DNA of 64,000 bases from Stictocephala bisonia. Its lineage: Eukaryota; Arthropoda; Insecta; Hemiptera; Membracidae. The position numbers and the translations under genes were made by a program. Location of the stretch: NCBI GenBank assembly GCA_035578905.1, contig JAQJVL010000110.1:1759131-1823130 (forward strand). The letters run 5' to 3'. The notes beneath the pieces were generated by a model. It was not told the origin of the DNA and searched no databases. It saw nothing but the letters and a program-made list of their open reading frames with translations. Of the stretch, positions 22,150 through 35,200 are shown in pieces. The stretch's first letter is position 1. Each line of letters opens with the position of its first letter.

Positions 22150-23217
22150 TATCTACCTACAATAGGCATGTTCATCTACTAATGTTTGTATTGTGACGTA
22201 TCTTGTAAGATGTAGACGGCCGTATTTATTGGAAGTTTGGTGAATTTTAAAACCATAGACCTGGAAGTAAAGTAGGCCTTTGGTGCCTTGGTAGTTTGGC
22301 ATAAAAAACGATCAACATATTGATAAGTGAGTGATAAAATTGATAAGTGAGCCTAATATTTTTAACTATGAATTTTATATTTTAAAGCTAGACATATCTT
22401 TATAATACCATTTTATGCATAAATTAGTTTCTTTACATAAGATTTGTGTTATGACGAAACGTTGAAAGTAAAAATTATACATATAGATACCTAATATCTT
22501 ATATTTAAGCTCGTTCTTACTCAAAAAAAATTGCATTGAAAGAACTGTGGAAAACATAAATATACAGTTTTAAGATGTTTGATGTCAAATAAATCACGTA
22601 TAGAGTGTCAGTACGTGTGTAGAAAGCTGCTTAGCTTACAGTGCTATAGACACACACACACATTCTGTTGTATACAAATTTTGCTACTCTATATAAATCA
22701 TTAAAAACGTCCTTTTTGAGGTTAAAACTATTGTCTTATGGCAGAACTGGCTAAACGTAAAATAATTTTTCGACTAATGTAAATATGTGTCAAATATGTA
22801 CAATGGAATATCATTCAGCTAACAGTATACACTTTTAGGATCACGAACCAGTCGCCTCAGTATCGAGATAATAAGATACATTGTCGTTCCACGCATTCAG
22901 ATCGTGTCTCGGATTGATCAATACTTTGTAGAATACAACAAGTATACATAAAGATGCTAAAGGTGAAGTTACGCAAGCCAAAGGACAAAGAAGACAGCTG
23001 GTCACATAAGTCTAATTACCATATTAGGGCTCTATGTGTCTGCGGCTTTCTTCTACCATATGCAATCACAGATCGCAACAGCTGATAGGAAACGGGTTCA
23101 GTTATTGCATTGCCACATCCATTCAGAGGGCCCGACCCATTTATGAGTGATCGAGTTGACTGTATTATTACTTACAAAGTAATATAAAGTTAAAAATTAG
23201 GGCTACTTACGTATTTT
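22150..23217. other. Non-coding stretch, no gene recognised
   Basis: AT-rich, with a short CA-type microsatellite near 22652. No domain-bearing frame on either strand. Confidence 0.4.
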
Positions 23218-23895
23218 TAGGATGTAATAAAATTAAAAACTGAGCACCCTTAAAATTTTTTATTGAAATTGATTCACACAACATGTTTCAACTTTATGAT
23301 CATTTTCAAGTGTAAATCAAATAATTAAATTAGGTATATAATAATTCTTTAAATAAAATTGTAAAACATGTGGTTTTTGTAAATATTGATGAATATGGAT
23401 AAGTTGGTGATATTTTTAATTATAATTTTTAATGATTCGAATCTTATCAAAAATTGGGTTTGTATAATTGATTTGTGTGTTCAATATGTTCACTGGATTT
23501 TCTTGTTGTGCTAAGTATATATGTAATTCTTCTGTTGCATTCATTTTCTTGCCCTTTTTCATAAAATTTAATATTTTCATGTTTTCTTCCATTTTTGTGT
23601 ACGTGTGGTCTGTAGAGAGCAAGTGTTCTGCGAATGTGGATTTCATTGTAGTTGTGTTATAGCTTCTGAGAGCTTGAATGTGTTCTTGAAAGCGTGTTTT
23701 GAATAGTCTTCCAGTTTGTCCAATGTAGAATTTATCACAGCCAGTACAATTAATTTTGTAAATACCTGATTTGTTGTAAATGTTGTCATTATTATGTTCT
23801 TTTTGAGATTTTTTATCTAAAATGTTGAATGTGTTATTGTGTGAATCAATTTAAATAAAAATGTTAAGGGTACTCAGTTTTTAATTTTATTATAT
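23218..23895 (-). mobile_element. Penelope-like element fragment with inverted terminal repeats
   Basis: A minus-strand GIY-YIG coding fragment is bounded by about 60-bp inverted repeats. Read on its own strand, each repeat contains GTGTGAATCAATTT, AATAAAAA, TTAAGGGT.CTCAG and TTTTTAATTTTATTA (minus strand at 23283-23220, plus strand at 23837-23890). Penelope-like retroelements are known for such terminal repeats in inverted orientation. The reverse transcriptase is absent, so this is a 5'-truncated, dead copy. Confidence 0.75.
23416..23840 (-). pseudogene. GIY-YIG endonuclease domain of a Penelope-like element
   Basis: The translated minus strand reads without a stop from about 23840 to 23416. 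It shows GIYKINCTGCDKFYIGQTGR, which carries GIY, ten residues, then YIG, plus the CxxC pair seen in Penelope-type GIY-YIG domains. QEHIQAL and a second conserved tail (TNPIFD) follow. The usual LNEQ motif near the C-terminus appears as LNTQ, so the glutamate may be lost. In active elements this domain nicks target DNA for priming of reverse transcription. Only the C-terminal part of the polyprotein remains. Confidence 0.75.
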
Positions 23896-23919
23896 CCGGC
23901 TGTTCATTTGTCATTGGGC

Positions 23920-24065
23920 TATTAATTAATGATACTTTCTAAGGAATAGTCGGCCTTAGTTTGTAACAATGACTACATTCGCTCATCTACACTCATACAC
24001 TCATTCGAAATCCATATTCGCCCATATCTTGACGATCGGTGTCTTATGAATAAATAAATAAATAA
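23920..24065 (-). repeat. Dispersed repeat, inverted partial copy of 27965-28330
   Basis: Read on the minus strand it contains ATTCATAAGACACCGATCG, ATATGGGCGAATATGG and ATGAGTGTAGATGAGCGA, matching 27985-28060 in order. It ends in an A/T-rich (AAAT)n tail at 24047-24070, as retroposed SINEs often do. Confidence 0.6.
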
Positions 24066-26184
24066 AAAAAAAATAAAAAATATTACTTACAAATATATAA
24101 GATATAATAAGAATATTTGTGCCGGTAATTTGGTTAGTTAGTGAGGTCTGCTATCTCAGCTAGTTTTAAACTGCATTATGCTTACAAAAGATTAAACTAT
24201 CGCTCCACAATGGACCAAAAAACAGCTGATAATTTAAGACACGAAATTAACATTGGATGAGAAATCTATCAGCATACTTATAAATCCAATAATATTAGAT
24301 TTCATGAAAACATTTTAATTTAATTTACATCTATCTTGAATTGGTTAACGTAGTGCTCACAAGTTTTGAATTTTTGAATATTACATCAAAGTTTGACTGA
24401 ACCATGATATTTTATACTTATGCTTAATAATTGTGACGCCATTTTCGAACATGACTTGCTTCAAGAAAGTTTACACCATTGGTGCCAATATTTTATCAAT
24501 TTTTCTGATAAAATTATATTTAATATGCTATTTTGTATGAATTGTAGTTGAGAATGTTCATTGATTAGCGTTTTTAAATCTTTATTTAATTTTTTTGATT
24601 TTAATTGCTCTAATTAAAAAACGTATAGAGTTGAATTTAAGATAATAGCTAATTTTTAAATAAAAAAACAATCTTTGTAAAAATAAAAATCGTTAAGACT
24701 GGTATATTGATAAATGCTTTATAGGACTAAACAGTACGGCAATGTTTTTGCTTCATTTGGGAAAATTTAACATTGGTCTGATGGAGAATTTAATTTAACA
24801 CTAGGCTGGATGTCAATAGAATTATGACGAACCATTCATCCAACACATCGACTGACAAATTAGATTTGGCTCGTATCAATCTGACCGTCTTCCTTATGCC
24901 ATATTTAAAGTTGCCAATTAACATAAATTTTACAGTAAAATACGGACACCAGATATACTTGAAGGTCTAGTGGGGGGGGGGGGTTATTTTTAAACTATCT
25001 TTTATAAATCTTGTGTTCTTAAAGTGGGATAATAACTACACTGTTATATTTAATATTAATCGTTCAGCTATATTTTATTTTAAGGTTTCAGAATTATAAA
25101 ATATAAACATTTCTTTTTTACTTAAAAAAACAACAATAGTTCATGAAGTTTAAGTTAAGTAGGCAAAACTCAACAAATTATCATAAATATTTTTGAATAT
25201 TTAAGCGTCACTTGAAGTAGTTGTACTGTTAGAGTACTGGCTGAAGATTGAAACTAGTCATATTTTCTGAAAGATTATATTTAAAGTAAATAACCAATGT
25301 TTTTAATGGCTTCCAAAATTCATTACATGAAATGTCACTTTTAACATTGATGCTCAGAATAGCTTTGACCTTCTCTACTGACAGTCTATTCTGTTCACAT
25401 TTTTCATTAGTGAAAAAACTCGTTCAACTGGTGCCGAAGTACCGAGTAGAGAAAGGGCAAACACCAACACACTTTCAAAAATGTCACGCTTATTTTCGTT
25501 CAGCCAATTTTAGGGGTTGAAAAAAATCTTATTTTTAAAGGTGAGGATGGAGTGTGAAAGTATAATAGTGCATAATATAGGATTCATTATACAACACACA
25601 ATCTCCTACGATTGTCGATCGCCCTAAGTAAAAGTAATACATGTTTCATATTATTTTATTTACTTGCCACAAAACAGGTTTATAAACCCAATAACATTGG
25701 GGCAGTAAAAACATGTAATACAATATAATATTTCTTGTGAGTAAAGTCCAAGTCCATTATTATCATCACAATGCACAACCTACTACTACAAATATACTTA
25801 TAATAAATACAATAAATAATAGAAAAACACAATGTTCATAATGTTCAATTTTATGTTCTATTTTAAATTATGGGATTTAAACAAATTGTTGTTTGTCCTT
25901 TTACATTGTTAAATATTTAAAATATTGTAATGTTAAAAGAACTAAAAATAAGGATAACTACCCGGTTTTTTTCTTTGTACGGTACGGACACGGAATGCAA
26001 AATACTAACCGTCCGTACAAGATACGGACGTATTATATAGTCGTAGTCAACAGTCATGTCTCTTCCTTCACGCTCTCACTTGTCTTACATTCACGACCGT
26101 CCTTCCCACCCCTTGTCACTCTACCTATACTCTCGAGTATTTCCGACCTTCCTACATAGCCACCAGTATTTAGGACCGAATGTT
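24066..26184. other. Non-coding stretch, no gene recognised
   Basis: AT-rich with a G12-13 homopolymer near 24972. Around 25975-26035 there are several GTACGGAC words in both orientations, a small dyad-rich patch of unknown meaning. Confidence 0.4.
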
Positions 26185-27535
26185 ATCGCTCTCGCCCTAG
26201 TCGCTTGACTTCATGAGGCACCTGCGCGTAAGAATGGCTGTCTACACCCACATGAATGTTATCACTCTCGCCCTAGTTGCTTGACTTCATGAGGCACCTG
26301 CGCGTAAGAATGGCTTGTCTACACCCACATCAATGTTATCACTCTCGCCCTAGTTGCTTGACTTCATGAGGCACCTACGCGTAAGAATGGCTTGTCTACA
26401 CCCACATGAATGTTATCACTCTCGCCCTAGTCGCTTGACTTCACGAGGCAGCTATGCGTTAGAATGGCTTGTCTACACTTGCATGAATGTTATCACTCTC
26501 GCCCTAGTCGCTTGACTTCACGAGGCAGCTATGCGTTAGAATGGCTTGTCTACACTTGCATGAATGTTATCACTCTCGCCCTAGTTGCTTGACTTCATGA
26601 GGCACCTACGCGTAAGAATGGCTGTCTACACCCGCACGAATGTTATCACTCTCGCCCTAGTCGCTTGACTTCACGAGGCACCTACGCGTAAGAATGGCTT
26701 GTCTACACCCACATGAATGTTATCACTCTCGCCCTAGTCGCTTGACTTCACGAGGCAGCTATGCGTTAGAATGGCTTGTCTACACTTGCATGAATGTTAT
26801 CACTCTCGCCCTAGTCGCTTGACTTCACGAGGCAGCTATGCGTTAGAATGGCTTGTCTACACTTGCATGAATGTTATCACTCTCGCCCTAGTTGCTTGAC
26901 TTCATGAGGCACCTACGCGTAAGAATGGCTGTCTACACCCGCACGAATGTTATCACTCTCGCCCTAGTCGCTTGACTTCACGAGGCAGCTATGCGTTAGA
27001 ATGGCTTGTCTACACTTGCATGAATGTTATCACTCTCGCCCTAGTCGCTTGATTTCAAAAGGCAGCTACGTGTGAGAATGGCTTGTTTACACCCGCACGA
27101 ATGTTATCGCTCTCGCCCTAGTCGCTTGATTTCACGAGGCAGCTATGCGTGAGAATGGCTTGTATACAACCGCACGAATGTTATCACTCTTGCCTTAGTC
27201 GCTTGACTTCATGAGGTAGCTACACGTGAAAACGGCTTGACTACACCCGCACGAATGTTATCACTCTCGCCTCTCTCCCCGGTCGCTTAACTTCATGAGG
27301 CAGCTACGCGTGAAGAGTGCCTTGTATACACCCACACGAATGTTATCACTCTCGCCCTAGTCGCTTGACTTCACGAGGCAGCTATGCGTTAGAATGGCTT
27401 GTCTACACCCACACGAATGTTTTCACTCTCGCCCTAGTCGCTTGGCTTGACTTCATGAGGTAGCTATGCGTGAGAATGGCTTGTCTACACCTGCACGTAT
27501 GTTATCACTCTCGCCCTAGTCGCTTAACTTGCCAT
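26185..27535. repeat. 77-bp tandem array, about 17 copies
   Basis: Unit of about 77 bp: GAATGTTATCACTCTCGCCC, then TAGTCGCTTGACTTC, a GAGGCAGCTATGCG-like block, and GAATGGCTTGTCTACAC. Two main subtypes differ at CACCTACGCGTAAG versus CAGCTATGCGTTAG. A four-unit block at about 26401-26640 is repeated at about 26708-26947 (307-base period). Copies to the right of 27045 are progressively diverged. It is GC-richer than its surroundings. Confidence 0.95.
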
Positions 27536-27964
27536 GGCCCATTATATTCTCACTTCCAATAGATTATTTAACTAGAAGTAGCGTTGAGTTATCCATTTAT
27601 GGGTCTCCTGTTTTGTGAAAGATATTGAGTTTCAGCATTTCGTCTTTTTTTAGATGTAATATTGTGCCAACATGCAAAATTCTGTTCTTAAAATACACAC
27701 GCGCCTATCCACGCTCACTAGATACACAACTCTTGATGTGTTGATTGTTTACAGTTCAATCTCCTCTCGACTTGCATGCTCTTGACGAAAACTACTAAAA
27801 GTTGTGAATTAACCGAATCTATAGGGATCTACCTACGCTACCTGCAGATATCGTATGCTCAGGGTTCCCATCCATGCCATAACCAACAACCAAACGTCAT
27901 GGTCTGGATAAGTTTAGCCAAAACGAGTGGTGTGGTCATAATACTCCAAGTTGTACCAATTATT
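27536..27964. other. Non-coding spacer
   Basis: The plus-strand frame at 27776-27985 runs into the neighbouring repeat and has no recognised domain. Confidence 0.4.
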
Positions 27965-28330
27965 CATTCATTCATTCATCTCTAAGACGCCGATCGTAGA
28001 GATATGGGCGAATATGAGGCGTGAATGAGTGTGATGAGTGTAGATGAACGAGTGTAGTCATTGTTACTATCTGAGTTCGACTTAGTTCAGAAAGGACTAT
28101 TTATTAATAGCCCAATAGCCAGGGCAACTATGGGACCTACAGCTTTACGTGAAATCCGAACCACGTAGCGTTGGTCTGATTTTCAGCTAACTGACAAGTT
28201 TACTTAGTTCTCTTCGCTACACAACAACCGAACCTTGACTACCATTCAACACGGACATTCCAGACTTCTCTAGTAGTGTCTATATTGATGACAACCATTG
28301 AACGGGCGCCGTGTCGCTATTAAATCAATC
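27965..28330 (+). repeat. Dispersed repeat, longest copy of a three-copy family
   Basis: Starts in an ATTC microsatellite, then carries CGATCGTAGAGATATGGGCG, GTGTAGATGAACGAGTGTAG, CCCAATAGCCAGGG, GCTTTACGTGAAATCCGAAC and CAACCATTGAACGGGCGCCG. Parts recur at 10740-10925 and (inverted) 23920-24065. The GCTTTACGTGA.ATCCGAAC block also occurs in the SINE at 61610-61795, so this may be a SINE body or a composite. Confidence 0.6.
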
Positions 28331-28412
28331 TTAGATTAGTTTAATACAATAAGTCATGGATCATCTAATTGCGAACCGCTAGCTAGTCTGATTCTCGTAC
28401 TATAGTAAGTTT

Positions 28413-29047
28413 TACGTCATTTACCCTATAACTTTTTTCCACGGTTTATAAAGATTTGGTTTTTAAATTGGCATTAAATTAATATTAACCCACTACATTA
28501 TAATAGTTCCAAGCATTAGGAACACTTGGGGTCCAAGATCTAGGAGTCAACTTAAACATTTTAAATAGCAACGTGGTCATGTGATATATTATGTAACGCC
28601 ACCGATCGGGTCGTTTTTAGTTTTAATTTTTTTTAAATTTATTTAATTAGTAATTGCCTATTTATTTTCTTAAATAAAGCTTCTTTGTCATGCATTACGA
28701 AATAAGAATAAACCAACATTATGATAAAAACACAAATCTGGGTTTGCTTTAGCCATGACAAGCAGTTTTAATTAGAAAAATACAAAGGCGACGACCAATG
28801 AAATAAAATAACTAATAACTGGAGAACGACACATCCTTTTAAATTATGAGGTGTTGAATGATACATCACATAACCCGCCTTCATATTTAAAATGTTTAAT
28901 TTGACTCCTATATCTTGGACCCCAAGTGATTTCTAATAACATTGGAACACTTAAGAACTAGTGTGTGTTAATATTAATTTGCTGGCATATTAAAAAAAAC
29001 AAATCTTTTATAAACTGCACAAAAAAGTTAGAGGGTAACTGACTGTA
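28413..29047. mobile_element. Long foldback element just upstream of the adaptor's first coding exon
   Basis: The two arms of about 180 bp each (28413-28600 and 28850-29047) are inverted copies. From the outside in, both contain TTACCCT.TAACTTTTTT, GGTTTATAAAGATTTG-like, TTAATATTAAC, CACTTGGGGTCCAAGAT, TAGGAGTCAA and TTAAACATTTTAAATA. Outer ends start TACGTCA on the left and TACAGTCA on the right strand. No transposase. It ends 82 bases before the splice acceptor at 29129. Confidence 0.8.
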
Positions 29048-29129
29048 TTTTAGCGGGTCTAGAACTGGGAAAACAGTTTTCAGTTGGATAGTATATACAA
29101 TAGTAACATAGCTCATGTGTTGTGTGCAG

Positions 29130-29207
29130 GTGATGACTGGCTTGGAGATATGTGGTCACATCGACGCCAAAGTCCCTTCAAAAGGCAGAAAATTCGGCCA
29201 GTGGAAA
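29130..29207 (+). CDS. Adaptor exon 1 (first coding exon seen)
   Basis: Acceptor GTGTGCAG precedes 29130 and donor GTAAGT follows 29207. Codes MTGLEICGHIDAKVPSKGRK and five more residues, the first strand of the PH-like domain. The exon starts three bases before the ATG after a splice acceptor, so a 5' untranslated or coding exon must lie upstream, possibly within the repeat-rich left part. It ends in phase 0. Confidence 0.8.
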
Positions 29208-32200
29208 GTAAGTACGGTTAGTACACTTGTAAAATAATATTCGAAAAATGAAACGGTTAACATAATAGTTGTTTTATTATCTGTTTGTTAGGATAAACTG
29301 AAATAATTTTGATTCTCACAATGTACTAAATAATTTACAACTTATGTGATGTTAATTTTCTGTGTGTGTTTATTATTTTGATTGCAAAGAGTGTAAATAT
29401 TTTTAGTTTTGTACAGTTTTAGTGATTGCATCTATAAACAGTTTGTTTGTTTGTTTAATAATGAGTTATGTATTTATCTTTTAAACGTAATGACTTGTTT
29501 TAAATGTGTGTTTTATAAACTTTCCTGGAAACACCATCAAAGGAGAACCTGTATCGGTAGTCAAATAGTGAAGTCAACAATCAGACTATGCTATTGTTTC
29601 CCACTTTACTAACGATACTATCAGATGAGTTGCCCGATGCCTAACGACTATGGCATAAGGATGAGTTGCTTAACTTATCTGAAATTAAATAATTGTTCTA
29701 ATGTAGTAATTTACTAAACAAGGTCTTTAAATATGATGAAATGTTACAGTGGTAGAACTAAATTGACTTATAATGTGCTAGTAATAACATGCACTAATGC
29801 AGGTAGTAATAACTGCGCTGGTGTTGTCTGGGTGGCTATTTCAAATCTATCGGTTATAAATTTTACTAAAGAACACCCCTCCACGCTTCGCGTGCCAACC
29901 CCGTCGTCACTCGCTATGCTCGTGAGAAAAGCTCGGCCTGCAGCCACCTTTATGCAGGCCCTTTGTGGAACTCAGCCTGCGGCCTCACCAAGACACTCCC
30001 ATTTATGAATTTCGGCATGTTGCCTCGTGAGGAAGATCGGCCTACGACCTCACCAGGATTCTTAGCAGTATTCTATGAATTTTGGTTTTTGGGGCAGTAA
30101 AGCCCATAAACATAGTATTTTATAAAATCTTATGGTATATTAGTAATTAAGAGAAGAATGCCTTTAATTTGATAACCCATTTGGATGTATTAGTTACACA
30201 TTACCCAATTTTGGGTTTTGGAGCATTTTTTTTTATTTTATTTTTTTTTTTATTTTTTATTTGGGGGGCACAGGCCTTAAACGCTGTCTCTTCAAAAATG
30301 TAATGGTGTAATCTGATTTATGAGAAAAAATACCTATAGTTTGATAGCAGACTTGGGTGTTTTCATTTCAGTATTTCCCCTTTTTTTTGTTTAAGGGGAA
30401 ATTTCTGTGTTTTGGGAACATATATCCCTTATTTTTTGCCCTTTTCAATATATGATGGTATATTTGGATGCAGGAGAAAAATAGGTTTAAATTGATAACC
30501 CACTTGAGTAGATAGTATCAGTATTAAAAATGTTTACATTTTCAAAAATTTCAGTTTTTGGGCCCCCGATACCCCAAATTTTCAAGTTTTTATGCTAAAA
30601 TTCATATATAAGGTGTACGTTTGTTACGTGTGTAGAACTGTGAAAGTTTGGAAATTTTACTTTAGCTTTTTCTCAAGTTAGGTCATAAAAATACCTTTTT
30701 TGTGATTTTCCCATAAAAAAAGTCAACTTTTGTGAATTTATGAGTGAAAAAAGTCAGCTTTCGGTCAATTTTTGTGAAGCTTGAAAGACCGAAAGCTCCA
30801 TTCAAGTATACATATGTTGGGGGTAGGATCCCAGGAAGTTCCTCATAGTGTATGTCAGTGAGTTACTACATTGAGCTTTATAGTATATAGATGGTTTTGT
30901 AAGGTTATAGATGAGAATGAAAGTGCCAGTGGCACTGAAAATGTGTAGTGTGTGTTGTGATTGTAATTTGTTTTCCTATGTATTGTGTTGCTGTACTTCT
31001 CAGGTAAGTTTGCTGACACCTGATTTCTTCTAAAAACCATCAACAGATGGTGTCTCTAATTTATGCGAATTTGGATTGATCTGATGCTTTTAATACATCC
31101 TTACACTGGCTGTGCAAAAATTGGAACTCAACCAGAATGTATTTTTTTTATATACCACACAAAAAAACCATAGACCTCTTGGAAGCATGTGTCCCATCCA
31201 TCTGCATGGTAGGTTGGAATGCTGGTATATCATCAGTGCTCAACATATTAAAACGGATCATCTGAACACTACATTTTCCTGACAAGTAGCCAATGAGATT
31301 CTATACAGGACTCTTCCAATCTTCTAGTTTTGCTTGGTGCTATTGAGAGATCGTGGTAACTACATATCTTTTACTCTGTTTGAACTCAGCGTATTGATTC
31401 ACCCTTTACTTAAAAGTAACATAAGTTAAATAAATATAACGTCTTACATCTTTGCTTACTATATCAATTAAATGGTAAGATAATGTCTTAACCATCCAGT
31501 GAGTCTTAAGACAACAAAACAAAAGTTATACGAATACTTGCTAGACTACAATGACTCGATAGCTGCAGAGAGACATACAAGTCACTGAAGATTTTGACAA
31601 CTGTCGCACTTTCTATACAAAACGTCGTATGAAAGAATCCCTGCCAACACGTCATGAACTACAACCCTATAATCTCAGGCACAACATTTTCGATCTCCCA
31701 CATTACTGCCTGACACAGTAAGAAAAGAAGACCACATACATAAGAAGCAAACTCCACAATCTACTTCCACAGGACCTTAGAATATAGAATAATAAGGAGC
31801 TGAAACCTGCACTTTCCAAATGGCTTATTGACTGTCCATATTACTCCATGGAAGGTTTTTTAAAACAAACTTTTGACAATGGACATACTGGATAATAAAA
31901 TAATTTCTTAATTCTTAATGTACTGGACATACATAATTTCTTAAATATGTAAACCCTAGCTTTAAAATTGACGCTGTAACTATTCTTGATGAATATGTTA
32001 GTAAAAAGTGTTGCCTTGTCTCACAGTGTTGTATTTAACAAAAGCCATTTAAGCTGTTTTACATATATTTTTTTATTTTTAAAAGTTTTTGAGTAGACAA
32101 TATTTTAATCCTACATGTGCATATGAAACCAAACAACTTATAGGAACGATGAAAAGAAATTGATTAAATTTGAAATTTCGGGTTTGAGAAGAATTAGCCA

Positions 32201-35200
32201 GTGCAAAAATAAATAAGTACCTGTATAACAGAAGTACAAAGTATAGAAGTACCAAATCTAATACCCCTCTGTACATAATAATCAAATAAGTGATATAAAT
32301 TAATAAGACAATGTAGGCAAGATGGAACCATCTCATTAACATTTGAAAGCATATGTACTGTGGATAATAATGTATAGATAATCAAAACTGATAAGGATGA
32401 ATCAGAGCTAGGAGGAGCTTAAGAAGTTGAGAGCAACAGAGATACAAAATTGTTGGCGAGAGTGGAGGCTGCCACTAAACTTCAAGTGGCTACAAGAGTA
32501 TGATAATATGGCTTAATTGAATTTTGTTCAAAATATTTATATATTACCATTTTTATTTGTACCTTATTTAAACTATGTTCTTCAAGTTTGATAGTCTTAT
32601 ACATTTTATTGTTTGCATTATTGTTGATATTGTTGCTTTGTTGATGTCTTGTTGCTGATATTATTGCCTCTACTTATTTCGATACAAAAACTGGCTAGTC
32701 TAGTCTAAGTTAAATTTATTTAGTCCAATTATTAATTTATTTTAAATTACTAATCGTCCATTTTACATTAGTTTTTCTGAAATTGTATTGTCAATTGGTA
32801 AGCATGACAATTTTTGCATTGTACTGTTGGTAACACTAAAACATAAATGTGTGACTAGGGTAATGGACCCAAAGGGTCCTTAGTTTAATTAGTTTGAAGG
32901 TGGGAGGTCTTTATATAATAAATGAACACAATCTTCAACTTTTTGCAATTACTAGTCACAATGTCCTTTCATCCAAGAGTCAAGTAAATCTATTTTTAAT
33001 AAATCGTAACAAAGACTAGAAGTATTCAGACAATCTATGACTAATTTCTCTGTTGACATCAACATCTCTGAAAGACCAAGCATAATAAGCATGGTTGATA
33101 ATATTTTGAAAACTAACCTACTAGTAGATTCTCTAATTGTATTCTGAAATGTCCTATTTATTAATGTAAGTTGTAATTATTATGAAATTATTTGCTTTTC
33201 TGTAAGTAGTATTTCACACCTTATCTATTATAACCTCAACTTCAAGGAGTGAAGCGGAAAATTTTCTGAAAAATATTATAAAATTCTGAATATCCCTTGA
33301 CTTCTCATAGAATGGATAATTTTTAGACTTTTCTGAGTCTCTAAAATAGTCAGTTTTCATATAATATTACAATTACGACTAGAAACTAAAAAAGCAGTAA
33401 GATACGTTTCTTTTGTGTTGAATAGTTATACTGTAATGTTATCACAAAATCAATTATATTCATGTTGTTGATGATTGTTAGATTAAACCAGACTTGTTAA
33501 AGAATATGTAACTTGTAAATTATGATAATTCTAATAGTTTGTAATGATACATATCATTACAAAATTTAAAAGAGAACTTTTTTGTTTGCTGAATGTGATG
33601 GGTAGGCGTTTAGTCAATACCATTGTATGTATAGGGGTGGGTTAGTGGGTAAATACCACTGTACGTTTAGGGGTGGGTGGGTGGATCAATACCACTGAAC
33701 GTGTAGGAGTGGGTGGGTGAGTCAATACCATTGTATATATAGAGGCGGGTGGGTAAACAGCATTGTATGTGTTGGGATCATATAACGTAATTCACCAAAT
33801 GTTAATAAAAAAGTACTCTGTGTTGTCTTTAAATAATAATAAGTATTATTAACTCTATTGAAATTGAAGAAACTGGCCGTGAACCATGAATAATTACGGT
33901 AAGATTTTGCATAAGGATTACCAACATCCTACACCTAGCACTTCAAAAATACTCATTCTGAATAAATGAAAGATTTTTAAAAGGATGACACATTTTCTTG
34001 GCAAGACTTATTCAACTTTTGTTCCTCAGAAAAAAATAATCTTAACTAAAATTTGTGTTATCTGTGAAAACTACGTGTTTAATTAATTCGCTATCTATCA
34101 AATATGAATTTAAAAATTAATTATATTTTATTGTACTATTCTACGTATGTTAGTTGGTGACGTATATACTTCCATTACATTTATTTAAACGAGTATAGTA
34201 TTTTAATATATTTGAAGCAAAATCAAAATTCAATTTGTATCAAGATAGCATGTTTCAAATCTTTGAAAACTCACTCGAAATCTTTAATTTAACTGTTGAA
34301 AATGTTACTATCGATAAAATAAAGGAAGAAAATAACTCTGTTACTAGTTATATTTACTACTAGCAATTTGTTTTAAAATAAAAAAGTAAGACAAGGAATT
34401 AACTTGTTCACCACTAAGAGGGCTATTTCCCAAATTGCCAATCCACTGCTGGAAAGTCGACAGGCCCAGACAGCTTAAACAAGCTGCTCTATTTCAACTG
34501 TACGTTAATCTTCAGAATATATAAATCCTGAAGAGGAGTTGAGGGGAAAATGTGCATAAGCCCTACATTGTACTCTACTTCCTTGGTAACAACAAAATGT
34601 AACAAGAGAGACAAATATACTAACGCAATATACAGGAAAACAAAGATGCCAAACATGACAGAAATGTTTACTGCATCTGTTTAATTTACATTTTGTTCAT
34701 TATTATTGTGGGATATAGGGAGCCCTTCATGATTATTAAAGTCCAATCTAGTGGACCATAACTTGATATTATGAGCTTTTTAATTTAATATTGTTAAGAA
34801 TAACATTTCATGTTTCATATTTTTGACTGTAAAAAATCATAAAAGTACTAAATTTTTTTTATAAAAATCAACTGTAATCCACTAGAATAGTACTTTGCCT
34901 ATCAAATGACAATTCAATAGTTACATACGGTATATATTGCAGAACTTGAAATAGAAATCTGTACTTTTGGTGTTTTTCTTTAAGTGAAACGGTCCTCTTA
35001 AAATTTGATGTATCAGTGAACTACATTAGTTCCATATTTTGTTGCAGGCTTGGCGCAAGCAGTGGTGTGTAGTGCGGTGTGGCAAAGACAATGCCTTACA
35101 GCTCGTCTTGGGTAATGGTCAAAACAGCCCTACCAACTGCATTGATATCCCCTACAATGCTGTGCTCTGCAGATCTGAATCCAGGTGATGTTTTGATCGT

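Noticed and set aside
32079..32385. Minus-strand hydrophobic frames as a membrane protein
   Set aside because: Two overlapping short frames in AT-rich intron; hydrophobicity is expected from T-rich codons.
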